Shown here piece by piece: positions 14,424-22,457 of a DNA stretch of 35,594 nucleotides. Position 1 is the first letter of the stretch, and every line of letters starts with the position of its first letter. Source of the DNA: Acidimicrobiaceae bacterium (GTDB taxonomy: Bacteria > Actinomycetota > Acidimicrobiia > Acidimicrobiales > Palsa-688); NCBI GenBank assembly GCA_003166025.1, contig PMWT01000233.1:3992-39585 (forward strand), in the 5' to 3' direction. Made by a program: the position numbers and the translations under genes. The notes below the pieces were generated by a model. That model was not told where the DNA came from, did no database searches, and worked only from the letters and a program-made list of their open reading frames with translations.

Positions 14424-15544
14424 GCGCTCGGCGGGGCATTCGCGGCGCCGGGCTGGCGGCATTGGCGGCGGTCGTCGCCATTGGCCTGTTTTGGTTGCTG
14501 GCCAATCCGGCGGCGCCGGCGGGCCCGCCCTATTCACCGTCCTCGGTGGCTCCTGACGGGGGCAAGGCCCTGGCTCTGCTGCTCGCCCGTCTGGGTGCCC
14601 GGCTCGACACGTCAGGGGCGCTCCCGGCGCCGCACAGGGGCGTGGCCCTCGTCCTGGACGACGAGCTCGACGACGCGGCGCGAGCTCAGGTCACGGATTG
14701 GGCCCGGCGCGGTGGCGTGCTCGTCGTCGCCGACCCTTCCTCTCCTCTTGAGGGCGCGTCCCCGGCCCAGGGTTTGCCCGACCAGGCTCTTCCCGCCCCC
14801 GCGGTGATGGCGCCGGACTGCCGGGCGCCGTGGGCCGCCGGGGTGGGCCACGTCGCTACCGCGGGCGACGACCTGCTCGAGGTGCCCGTGGGGGCGCACG
14901 CGTGCTTTGCTGTGGGCCGGGACGCCTTTGCTGTCGCCCGCAACGAGGGTGCCGGCGTCGTCGTCGCCCTGGGGGGCGCCGACCTGTGGTCCAATGCTTA
15001 TCTGGGCCAGGATGACAACGCTCTTTTGGCCGCTGACCTGCTGGTCCCGGGACGGGGATACACGGTGAGCTGGCTCTTGGCGCCGAGAGTGGGGGGAGGG
15101 ACGGCCACGTTGTGGAGCTTGGTGCCGGCCCGCGTCAAAGCGTGCCTGGTCGGGCTCGCCGTCGCCCTCCTGGCGGCCTGCCTATGGGAGGCGAGGCGCT
15201 TAGGACGCCCCGTGCTCGAAGACCCACTGGTCCCGGTGCCGGGTTCGGAACTGGTCGTGGCCACGGGCCGGCTCCTGGCCCGCAACGGTCGTAGGCAGGA
15301 GACGGCATCGCTGCTGCGCGACGAGCTCTGCGGTCAACTTAGGGCGCGCTTCGGGCTGGCCCCCGGCACGGCGCCCGCTACGGTTGCCCAGGTGGCAGCT
15401 CCGCACGTCCACTTGCCCGCCCGAGAAGTGGTAGAGGCACTTTCGGGGCCGGCCCCCCTGGACGAAAGACAGCTGCTGGCATTGGTCCGGAAATTGCAGC
15501 AGGTACGAGAGGAGGTGCTTAGTGGAAGGACTAGGACAGGTTGA
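14420..15544 (+). CDS. DUF4350 membrane protein
   Basis: 374 residues. One membrane helix near the N-terminus (about 9-27), an extracytoplasmic domain in which SSVAPDGGKALALLLARLGA, a GGVLVVADP strand and VVVALGGADLWSNAYLGQDDNALLAADLL mark DUF4350, and a second helix near residues 235-252 (LVGLAVALLAACLWEA). The cytoplasmic tail ends in helical, charged sequence. The extracytoplasmic fold is thought to resemble a class I glutamine amidotransferase/ThuA fold, without evidence of catalysis. Start is GTG overlapping the DUF4129 stop (GTGA). The 3' end overlaps moxR by 23 bp. Likely an obligate partner in the MoxR system; role unknown. Confidence 0.82.
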   Translation: MSARRGIRGAGLAALAAVVAIGLFWLLANPAAPAGPPYSPSSVAPDGGKALALLLARLGARLDTSGALPAPHRGVALVLDDELDDAARAQVTDWARRGGVLVVADPSSPLEGASPAQGLPDQALPAPAVMAPDCRAPWAAGVGHVATAGDDLLEVPVGAHACFAVGRDAFAVARNEGAGVVVALGGADLWSNAYLGQDDNALLAADLLVPGRGYTVSWLLAPRVGGGTATLWSLVPARVKACLVGLAVALLAACLWEARRLGRPVLEDPLVPVPGSELVVATGRLLARNGRRQETASLLRDELCGQLRARFGLAPGTAPATVAQVAAPHVHLPAREVVEALSGPAPLDERQLLALVRKLQQVREEVLSGRTRTG

Positions 15545-16553
15545 CCCATGGCCGCCCGGCCCCCCCGTGGCCCAGCCGCCAGCGGGAGCGCCAGGCACCG
15601 GTCCCCTAGGCGCGCGCGAGGCCGTCATGGCCATTCGCGGCGAAATGGCCAAGGTCGTCGTGGGCCAGGACGCGGCCGTGAGTGGGCTCATAGCGGCCTT
15701 GCTGGTGCCGGGCCACGTGTTGGTCGAGGGCGTCCCGGGCGTGGCCAAGACCCTTCTGGCCCGGGCCCTGGCCGCTGCTCTCGACCTCCGGTTCACCCGG
15801 GTGCAGTTCACCCCGGACCTGATGCCGTCCGACATCACCGGTCAGAGCATCTACGAGCACGCCACGGCCGGGTTCCGGTTCCGAGAAGGACCTGTGTTCA
15901 CCAACGTGCTCCTGGCCGACGAGGTCAACCGCACGCCTCCCAAGACTCAGGCCGCGTTGCTCGAAGCCATGGAGGAGCGCCAGGTCAGCGTGGACGGTAA
16001 CGCTCGGCGGCTCCCTGACCCCTTCATCGTGCTGGCGACCCAGAACCCCGTCGAGTACGAGGGCACCTACCCCCTGCCCGAGGCCCAGCTCGACCGCTTC
16101 CTCTTCAAGCTCACCGTCCCCTATCCCTCTGAGGCGGCCGAGCGGGAGGTCCTGTCCAGGACAGACGCCGGGCTGGACCCTCATGACCTTCGTTCGTCGG
16201 GGCTGGCCGCGGTGGCCAACGCCGAAGTGCTCGGCTTGGCCCGACGAGAGGCGGCGGCCATCAGGGTCGACCCGGTTGTCCAGGCCTACATCGTGAGCCT
16301 GGTGCGCGCCACCCGCCAGGCTCCCTCGGTGTCGTTGGGCGTCTCCACCCGGGGGGCCACCATGTTGCTGAAGGCCGCTAAAGCCTGGGCGTGGCTCTCG
16401 GGGCGCAGTTTTGTCACTCCCGACGAAGTCCAGGCGGTGGCCCGCCCGACCCTAGGCCACCGGATCCGCATCCGGCCCGAAGCTGAGCTCGAGGGCGTGA
16501 CCGCCGACGCCGTCATCGACGGTGTGCTGGCCGGCGTACCGGTCCCTCGCTGA
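15522..16553 (+). CDS. moxR: MoxR-family AAA+ ATPase
   Basis: 343 residues. A proline-rich lead (about 1-28) precedes the AAA+ core: VVGQD, Walker A GVPGVAKT (70-77), the TPDLMPSDITG MoxR motif, Walker B LLADEVNR (130-137), sensor 1 region ATQNPVEYEGTYPLPEAQLD, and a C-terminal lid with STRGA. MoxR ATPases act as chaperones that mature or insert cofactors in partner proteins, usually together with a VWA or DUF58 protein. Here the DUF58 gene follows directly. GTG at 15522 is well supported by AGGAGG 6 nt upstream (15510-15515) inside the end of the DUF4350 gene. The specific client is unknown. Confidence 0.95.
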   Translation: MEGLGQVDPWPPGPPVAQPPAGAPGTGPLGAREAVMAIRGEMAKVVVGQDAAVSGLIAALLVPGHVLVEGVPGVAKTLLARALAAALDLRFTRVQFTPDLMPSDITGQSIYEHATAGFRFREGPVFTNVLLADEVNRTPPKTQAALLEAMEERQVSVDGNARRLPDPFIVLATQNPVEYEGTYPLPEAQLDRFLFKLTVPYPSEAAEREVLSRTDAGLDPHDLRSSGLAAVANAEVLGLARREAAAIRVDPVVQAYIVSLVRATRQAPSVSLGVSTRGATMLLKAAKAWAWLSGRSFVTPDEVQAVARPTLGHRIRIRPEAELEGVTADAVIDGVLAGVPVPR

Positions 16554-16560
16554 GGCCGAC

Positions 16561-17862
16561 ATGGCCCTGACCGGTCGGGCCCCTCTGGTCGTGGTCGGTG
16601 CCGCCCTGTTGCTGCTGGCGTGGCCCTTCGGGACGGGGTTAGGAGCGGCCGTGCTGGCGGTCCTGGTCGTGGCTGTCCTGGTGGTCGACCTAGCCCTAGC
16701 CCCTCGTCCGGAGAGGGTCGGCGTCGCCCGCTCCCTACCGGCTGTGGTGGGCCTGGGCACGCCGGCCACCTTGAGCTGGACGGTGCACAACCCCTGTGAC
16801 CGACCTCTGGTGGTGCGGATCGCCGACGAGCTGGCCCCGTCGCTGTGCGCCTCGGCCCGCAGGGCGCGGGTGCGGGTACCAGCGGGCCGCTCAGTCACCT
16901 TGAGGGTGGGTCTGGCTCCTACCCGTCGGGGCCGGTTCGTCCCGGGCGAGCTCGTCGTGAGGGTTGAAGGCCCCCTGGGGCTCATGGCCCGCCAGGCCCG
17001 GCGGCACCTGCCCGGCGAGCTCCGGGTCTATCCCAGTTTCGGCTCGCGCCGCCAGGCCGACCTGCGCATCGAACGGGCCAGGATCCTGGAGGTGGGCCTG
17101 CGCAGCGCCCGCGCCAAAGGGGGTGGCACGGAGTTCGACCAGCTACGCGAATACGGGGTCGACGACGACAGCCGGCGCATCGACTGGGCCGCGACGGCCC
17201 GGAGCGACCGCCCCATAGTTAGGACCTATCGCGCCGAGCGCAACCAAAGGGTCATCTGCCTTCTCGACAACGGGCGCACCATGGCCGGCCAGGTCGAAGG
17301 GGTAGCCCGGGTGGAGCATGCCATCGACGCCGTGATGATGCTCACATCGGTGGCGGAGCGTATGGGCGATATGCCCGGCCTGGTCGCTTTCGACCACGTC
17401 GTCCGGGCCGTGGTACCACCCCGGTCGGGGCACGCCCAGCTAGCGAGTGTGACCGAGGCCCTGTACGACCTGGTACCTCAACTCTCCCAGAGCGACTACC
17501 GGGGCGCGTTCACCGAGGTGCTCGCCCGTTTCCAACGTCGGGCCATGCTGTGCTTGCTGACGGAGCTGGACGAGGCCCTCGTCGACACGTTGCTCCCCTC
17601 GTTGCCCGTGATCGCCCGGACGCACCTCCTCGTGGTGGCGACCGTGCGCGACCCGGCGGTGGTGCGGTGGGCGAGCGAAGTGCCCGCGGACATCGAAGCC
17701 ACTTACCGAGGGGCCGCCGCCGTCTCCGCCCTCGCCCGCCGCCGGGAGCTCGGGGCTCTGCTGCAAGCCCGTGGTGCCGTGGTCGTAGACGACGTGCCCG
17801 GTCGTATAGGCCCGGCGCTGACCGACGCCTATCTGAGCGTCAAGGCCGCAGGCCGGCTTTGA
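16561..17862 (+). CDS. DUF58 protein (VWA-like MoxR partner)
   Basis: 433 residues. Two hydrophobic segments lie at the N-terminus (about 8-45), then a beta-rich region (SWTVHNPCDRPLVVRI, PTRRGRFVPGELVVRV), then the DUF58 core GTEFDQLREYGVDDDSRRIDWAATAR. The following CLLDNGRTMAG replaces the metal-site DxSxS of true VWA domains, as usual in DUF58. MoxR/DUF58 pairs are widespread and proposed to assemble membrane or secreted complexes. ATG at 16561 has GAGG 5 nt upstream and follows the moxR stop by 7 bp. The 3' end overlaps the convergent SpoIIM-like gene by 34 bp. Confidence 0.9.
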   Translation: MALTGRAPLVVVGAALLLLAWPFGTGLGAAVLAVLVVAVLVVDLALAPRPERVGVARSLPAVVGLGTPATLSWTVHNPCDRPLVVRIADELAPSLCASARRARVRVPAGRSVTLRVGLAPTRRGRFVPGELVVRVEGPLGLMARQARRHLPGELRVYPSFGSRRQADLRIERARILEVGLRSARAKGGGTEFDQLREYGVDDDSRRIDWAATARSDRPIVRTYRAERNQRVICLLDNGRTMAGQVEGVARVEHAIDAVMMLTSVAERMGDMPGLVAFDHVVRAVVPPRSGHAQLASVTEALYDLVPQLSQSDYRGAFTEVLARFQRRAMLCLLTELDEALVDTLLPSLPVIARTHLLVVATVRDPAVVRWASEVPADIEATYRGAAAVSALARRRELGALLQARGAVVVDDVPGRIGPALTDAYLSVKAAGRL

Positions 17863-18863
17863 GAGCCAGGACTTCCGGTTAGAGCGGGGCTCTGATAGTT
17901 GGGATTTTGAGGGACCAGGGCCCTGGCGCGTACGGCGCGGCTACATAGGACGACCCAAGCGAGAAAGGCGAGCTCCACGGCGACGCCGATACCCACCCGG
18001 GCAGCTGTGGGCAATCTCGAACCCGTGACGAAGCCCTCTATGGCCCCCGAAACAGCCAGGGTGAACACTGTGCCCAGGACGAGCACGATGGCGCTGCGGG
18101 CCTCCTGCGTGAGCGCTCGCGAGCGAGGCCGGTCGCCCGGGCTTATCAGCGCCCAGCCTAGCCTCAGCCCTGCCCCTCCGGCCAGGACGACCGAGCTGAG
18201 CTCGAGCAGGCCGTGCGGCGTTATCAGGCCCCAGAACTCCCCGGGGTGGTGGGCGGCGTAGAACATGCCGGCGGCGGCGCCGAGATTTGCCCCGTTCACG
18301 AAAAGGGCGACGAGGGTGAGCAAACCGAAGGCGATGCCGCCGGCGAACGCCTCGAAGGACACGAGCACGTTGTTGGTGTAGACCTGGCTGGCAAAGTCCA
18401 CCGAAGGTTCGGACGAGTAGTAACTGGCGAAGTCGTGGTTGACATAGGACTCCCGCACGGCGGCAGGGGCTAGGGCGTCAAGGGCCGCGTGCGAGTGGGC
18501 GACCCACGTCCCGAGCACGATGGCGGGCAGGAACAACGCCGTCGCACTGACCAACAGGAACCATCGGGTCTGCCATACCGTCGCCGGGAAGACCACTGAG
18601 AAGAACCGTCCTATCGTGCGCCATGTGGACCGCCGGGCCCCGTACAGGACGGCTCCGGAGGCAGCTATCCGGCTCGTGAGCGAGGCCTTTACGTCGGGGT
18701 CGGCAAAATGGGCTTGAGCGTAAGCGAGCTGACCTGCGGCCCGCTGGTGAAGGCGGCTCAGTTCGCGTACTTCGTCCGCCGAGAGCTTCGTCGGGCGGCT
18801 AGTCAGCTCGGCCAGGCGGTCCCAGGTGGCGCGGTTGTCGGCCAGGAAATGGTCGATGTCCAC
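17829..18863 (-). CDS. SpoIIM/DUF95-type membrane protein
   Basis: About 344 residues from GTG at 18863 (MDIDHFLADNRATWDRL, which matches the usual start of actinobacterial relatives). A GTG at 18893 is an alternative but leaves the promoter behind. A helical cytoplasmic N-terminus with ELSRLHQRAAGQLAYAQ is followed by five or so helices; NNVLVSFEAFAGGIAFG and ITPHGLLELSSVVLAGGAGLRLG are the conserved family segments. The family is named after a Bacillus engulfment protein, but in non-sporulating actinobacteria its job is unknown. Divergent RDD plus convergent DUF58-MoxR is the arrangement at the mycobacterial moxR2 locus. TACAGT lies 7 nt before the start, suggesting a leaderless transcript. 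Confidence 0.88.
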   Translation of the reverse strand: MDIDHFLADNRATWDRLAELTSRPTKLSADEVRELSRLHQRAAGQLAYAQAHFADPDVKASLTSRIAASGAVLYGARRSTWRTIGRFFSVVFPATVWQTRWFLLVSATALFLPAIVLGTWVAHSHAALDALAPAAVRESYVNHDFASYYSSEPSVDFASQVYTNNVLVSFEAFAGGIAFGLLTLVALFVNGANLGAAAGMFYAAHHPGEFWGLITPHGLLELSSVVLAGGAGLRLGWALISPGDRPRSRALTQEARSAIVLVLGTVFTLAVSGAIEGFVTGSRLPTAARVGIGVAVELAFLAWVVLCSRAVRARALVPQNPNYQSPALTGSPGSQSRPAALTLR

Positions 18864-18870
18864 AGCTGCA

Positions 18871-18876
18871 ACTGTA
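18871..18876 (-). promoter_or_regulatory. -10 box for leaderless SpoIIM-like gene
   Basis: TACAGT on the minus strand (18876-18871) fits TANNNT and ends exactly 7 nt before GTG 18863. This is the main reason to prefer that start over GTG 18893. Confidence 0.5.
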
Positions 18877-18941
18877 CGGCGCGCCTTGGCCACCGGCGGC
18901 CACGGCGGTCAACGACGCTCGGCCGCGCAGATGGGCGGCGG

Positions 18942-18947
18942 TACCCT
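18942..18947 (+). promoter_or_regulatory. -10 box for leaderless RDD gene
   Basis: TACCCT fits TANNNT and ends exactly 7 nt before GTG 18955, mirroring the divergent SpoIIM-like promoter. No -35 consensus is visible. Confidence 0.45.
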
Positions 18948-18954
18948 CGGAGAT

Positions 18955-19791
18955 GTGTACGCCACGACCCACGGCCTGGTCACTCCCGAAGCCGTGGTCC
19001 TCGACCTGCCTACAGCGAGCCCAGGCACAAGAGTGCTGGCCCGCCTGCTGGACGTCCTGATCACCCTGGTCGTGTTCTACGCCCTCGTGGTCCTCGTCGG
19101 CACGACCGGCATCCTGGGCGGGACGGTTTCGTTCATCGTGGCGGCCTTCGGTCTCATCGCTGTCATCCTCGTTTACCCCGTGCTCATGGAGGGCCTGTGG
19201 GGGGGCAGGACGCTCGGGAAGGCGGCGCTGGGGCTGCGCGTGGTGCGGACCGATGGCGCTCCGATCGGCTTGGTCCAAGCCGCCCTGCGCGGAGCATTCG
19301 GCCTGGTAGAGGTTTGGGGCACCCTCGGCTCTTTGGGCTTCATCGTCATGCTGTTCTCCGGTCGTGACCAACGCGTGGGCGACATGGCCGCGGGGGCCCT
19401 GGTCCTGCGGGAGCGTCCAGGCCGGGCTTTGCGACCGGTCGAGCTACTAGTCCCGCCGGGGTGCGAGCAGCTGGTAATGACGCTGGACGTGGGGGCGATG
19501 AGCGCCGACGACTACGAGCTGGTGCGGTCGTTCCTCGTCCGGTGGCGAGATTTCGCCGGCCAGCAGCGCGTCGCCGTAGCGGCCACGGTGGCGGGCCCGC
19601 TGTGGCAGCGGTTCAGGCACCCCATCCCTGCGGGGCTTGGCCCCGACTACTACCTGGCCTGCCTGGGTGCCGCCTACCAGTACCGTCACCAGTCGGGCCA
19701 GGCTGCCCCGGCTCAGCCACAGTGGGGCAGCCCGTACGATGCCCCGCCCAGGGACTACGGCGAGCCGTCAGGCTGGCCCGCCCCTCGCTGA
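18955..19791 (+). CDS. RDD-family membrane protein
   Basis: About 278 residues. After a short lead (LVTPEAVVLDLPTASPGTR) comes the RDD core: RVLARLLDVLITLVVFYAL, a second helix pair, LWGGRTLGKAALGLRVVRTDG and SGRDQRVGDMAAGALVLRE, the last two being family signatures. The C-terminal 110 residues are cytoplasmic and end in a Pro/Gln/Tyr-rich tail. RDD proteins are small multi-helix membrane proteins, a few linked to ion exchange; most are uncharacterised. GTG at 18955 is favoured by the TACCCT box 7 nt upstream; ATG at 18931 is possible. It belongs by neighbourhood to the MoxR/DUF58/SpoIIM cluster. It ends 5 bp from the convergent valS stop. Confidence 0.88.
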   Translation: MYATTHGLVTPEAVVLDLPTASPGTRVLARLLDVLITLVVFYALVVLVGTTGILGGTVSFIVAAFGLIAVILVYPVLMEGLWGGRTLGKAALGLRVVRTDGAPIGLVQAALRGAFGLVEVWGTLGSLGFIVMLFSGRDQRVGDMAAGALVLRERPGRALRPVELLVPPGCEQLVMTLDVGAMSADDYELVRSFLVRWRDFAGQQRVAVAATVAGPLWQRFRHPIPAGLGPDYYLACLGAAYQYRHQSGQAAPAQPQWGSPYDAPPRDYGEPSGWPAPR

Positions 19792-19796
19792 GGCCG

Positions 19797-22436
19797 TCAG
19801 GCCAGCTCAACTTCTATTGCCGTGGCGCTCGAGGGAGCGAGCACCAGCTCGGAAATGTTCTGGGCCGCCCGCAGATCGTCTTGGACCAGGGCCAGGGCGT
19901 CAATTGTCTCTACCGGCCCGTGGAAGCTGACCCGGGCCACCGGCGCCCGAGGGCTGACCTTTGCCTCGGACTTGGCCCGGCGGACCGCAGCCAGCAGCTC
20001 GACGGCGCTCGAGTAAACCGCGGGCCCAACTGAAGGGGCGGGCGCGGCCGGCTCAGGCCACGGCGCCCGGTGGATGGAGCCCTCCTGCCACCACGACCAG
20101 ACCTCCTCGGTGACAAAAGGCGTGAACGGAGCGAACAACCGCAACATGACCGACAGGCTCGCCGCCAGGGTGGCCCGGGCCGAAGAAGCCCGCTCGAGCC
20201 CCATCTCCCCATAGGCGCGCGCTTTGACGAGCTCGAGGTAATTGTCGCAGAAGTCCCAAAACCACGCTTCGCTCCTTTCCAGGGCGCGGGCGTAGTCGTA
20301 ATCCTCGAAAGCTCCGGTGGCCACCGAGACCAGTCCGGAGAGGCTTGTCAGCATGGCGTGGTCGACAGGGTCAGTCACCAGCGCTGGGCGGCCCGCGGCC
20401 TGGGCGGCCAGGCCGGCGGCGGCGGCGGCGCCGATCTCAGTGCTGTCGTCGCCGGCCCACAGCTTGGGGCTGAGGACGAACTTCGATGCGTTCATAATTT
20501 TCAGCGCCAGTTTCCGGCCCACTTCCATTTGGCCTTCGACAAACGCCGTGTCGGTGCCGGGCCGGCCCGAAGCGGCCCAATAGCGCACGGCGTCCGAGCC
20601 ATGTTTTTCAAGCAGGTCTTGCGGCGTGATGACATTGCCTACGGATTTGGACATTTTCTTGCGGTCGGGGTCAAGTATCCAGCCCGAAATGGCGGCGTTC
20701 GCCCAGGGAAGGCACCCGTGCTCCAGATAGGAGCGCACGATCGTCGAGAACAGCCAGGTCCTGATGATGTCGTGGCCCTGCGGGCGCAGGTCCATGGGGA
20801 AGATCCTCTGCCACCGGTCACCGGCAGAGGCGTCTTCCCATCCGCCGGCGATCTGGGGCGTGAGAGAGGAGGTGGCCCAGGTGTCCATCACGTCCATTTC
20901 GGCCGTGAAACCGCCTGGAACGCCGCGCTGGCCCGACGAGTAGCCCGGCGGGACATCTGTGGTGGGGTCGACGGGGAGATCGTCTTCGCCCGGCACGAGG
21001 GGGCTCGAATAGTCCGGCTCGCCATCTTGGTCCAAGCGGTACCAGACGGGGAAAGGTATGCCGAAAAAGCGCTGCCGGCTGACCAGCCAGTCGCTGTTTA
21101 AGCCGGTGACCCAGTCCTCGTAGCGGGCTCGCATGAAGGCCGGGTGCCAGCGCAACTGCCGGCCGAGGTCCAAGAGGGCCTGCTTGTGGGCCAGGGTCCG
21201 GATCCACCACTGCCGGCTCGTAACTATTTCCAGGGGCCGGTCGCCCTTTTCGAAAAACTTGACGGCATGGGTAATGGGACGCGGCTCGCCGCGCATCTCG
21301 CCCGTGGTCGTCAAAAGTTCGACCACCCGCCGTTGCGCCGCGGCCAGGTTCTTGCCGGCCAGTTCATCGCTGTAGACCGAGGTCCCGGCCGGGCTCAGCC
21401 CGTCGGGGGGCGCCGCCGCCAGGCGCCCGTCACGTCCGATGATGGGCCGCATGGGCAGGCTCAGCTCCCGCCACCAGGTCACGTCCGTGACGTCGCCGAA
21501 AGTGCACACCATCGCCGCACCGGTGCCCTTGTCGGGCTGAGCTAGGGGATGGGCGACCACGGGGACGACCGCCCCGAACAGCGGCGTTGTCACGCTCGAG
21601 CCCACCAGGGCCGTGTAGCGCTTGTCTGAGGGGTGGACGACGACGGCGACGCAGGCCGGCAGGAGCTCGGGGCGGGTCGAGTCAATTAGCAGGTCCTGTG
21701 CGTCCGAGCGGTGGAAAACAAGGGTATGGTAAGCGCCCGGGCGTTCCCTGTCCACCAGCTCGGCCTGGGCCACGGCGGTACGGAAGTCGATGTCCCACAG
21801 CGTCGGTGCCTCGGCCGAGTAGGCCTCGCCCCGGTGCAAAAGGCGTAAGAACGCCAGCTGGGAGGTACGGCGCGCCCTCTCGCCGATCGTCGTGTAGAGC
21901 TGGCGCCAGTCCACCGAGAGGCCGAGGTAGCGCCAGAGATGTTCGAAGGCGCGCTCGTCTTCGGCGGTCAAGCGCTCGCAGAGCTCGACAAAGTTGGGGC
22001 GGCTTATGGCCACGGCCGACTGGCCCTTGGACAGGCCTCCTTCAACGGGCGGGGCGAACCCGGCCCGGTAAGGCAGTGACGGGTCGCAACGTACGCCGTA
22101 ATAATTCTGCACGCGCCTCTCAGTGGGCAGCCCGTTGTCGTCCCAGCCCATGGGGTACCACACCGAACGGCCGCACATGCGCCTGTAGCGGGCGATGGTG
22201 TCGGTGTGCGTGAAGGAAAAGACGTGGCCGACGTGGAGCGAGCCGCTCACGGTGGGAGGCGGCGTATCGATGGCGTAGACCCGTTCCCGGGGCGCGGCGG
22301 GGTCGAAGTGGTAGGTACCCGTGCTCGACCAGATGGCTGACCATTTCGTCTCGAGACCTGTAAGCACCGGACGCTCCGGCGCCCCGCGGGCCCCTTGCTC
22401 ATCTGGGCCGGCGGCTATCGACATGTTGTCGGACAT
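19797..22436 (-). CDS. valS: Valine--tRNA ligase
   Basis: 879 residues, normal for ValRS. PPPTVSGSLHVGHVFSF (59-75) holds the HIGH-type signature. MGWDDNGLPTERRVQNYYGVRCDP is the ValRS-specific continuation, an editing domain follows, and KKMSKSVGN carries KMSKS at 594-598. A C-terminal anticodon-binding region follows (FAPFTPFVTEEVWSWW). It charges tRNA-Val in the cytoplasm. The ATG at 22436 is preferred; ATG 22424 is four codons in. The open frame continues far upstream but there it runs antisense to cysS and shows no conservation. TACGGT lies 9 nt before the start, without a ribosome site. A long coiled tRNA-binding tail, present in some ValRS, seems short or absent. Confidence 0.96.
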   Translation of the reverse strand: MSDNMSIAAGPDEQGARGAPERPVLTGLETKWSAIWSSTGTYHFDPAAPRERVYAIDTPPPTVSGSLHVGHVFSFTHTDTIARYRRMCGRSVWYPMGWDDNGLPTERRVQNYYGVRCDPSLPYRAGFAPPVEGGLSKGQSAVAISRPNFVELCERLTAEDERAFEHLWRYLGLSVDWRQLYTTIGERARRTSQLAFLRLLHRGEAYSAEAPTLWDIDFRTAVAQAELVDRERPGAYHTLVFHRSDAQDLLIDSTRPELLPACVAVVVHPSDKRYTALVGSSVTTPLFGAVVPVVAHPLAQPDKGTGAAMVCTFGDVTDVTWWRELSLPMRPIIGRDGRLAAAPPDGLSPAGTSVYSDELAGKNLAAAQRRVVELLTTTGEMRGEPRPITHAVKFFEKGDRPLEIVTSRQWWIRTLAHKQALLDLGRQLRWHPAFMRARYEDWVTGLNSDWLVSRQRFFGIPFPVWYRLDQDGEPDYSSPLVPGEDDLPVDPTTDVPPGYSSGQRGVPGGFTAEMDVMDTWATSSLTPQIAGGWEDASAGDRWQRIFPMDLRPQGHDIIRTWLFSTIVRSYLEHGCLPWANAAISGWILDPDRKKMSKSVGNVITPQDLLEKHGSDAVRYWAASGRPGTDTAFVEGQMEVGRKLALKIMNASKFVLSPKLWAGDDSTEIGAAAAAGLAAQAAGRPALVTDPVDHAMLTSLSGLVSVATGAFEDYDYARALERSEAWFWDFCDNYLELVKARAYGEMGLERASSARATLAASLSVMLRLFAPFTPFVTEEVWSWWQEGSIHRAPWPEPAAPAPSVGPAVYSSAVELLAAVRRAKSEAKVSPRAPVARVSFHGPVETIDALALVQDDLRAAQNISELVLAPSSATAIEVELA

Positions 22437-22444
22437 GATCCAGC

Positions 22445-22451
22445 TACCGTA
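22445..22451. promoter_or_regulatory. Bidirectional -10 core between valS and cysS
   Basis: The 7-bp TACCGTA reads TACCGT on the plus strand (22445-22450) and TACGGT on the minus strand (22451-22446), both TANNNT. The plus box ends 7 nt before the cysS GTG at 22458. The minus box ends 9 nt before the valS ATG at 22436. Only 21 bp separate the two start codons, so any -35 contacts must lie in the coding sequence of the opposite gene. Confidence 0.6.
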
Positions 22452-22457
22452 CTTGCT

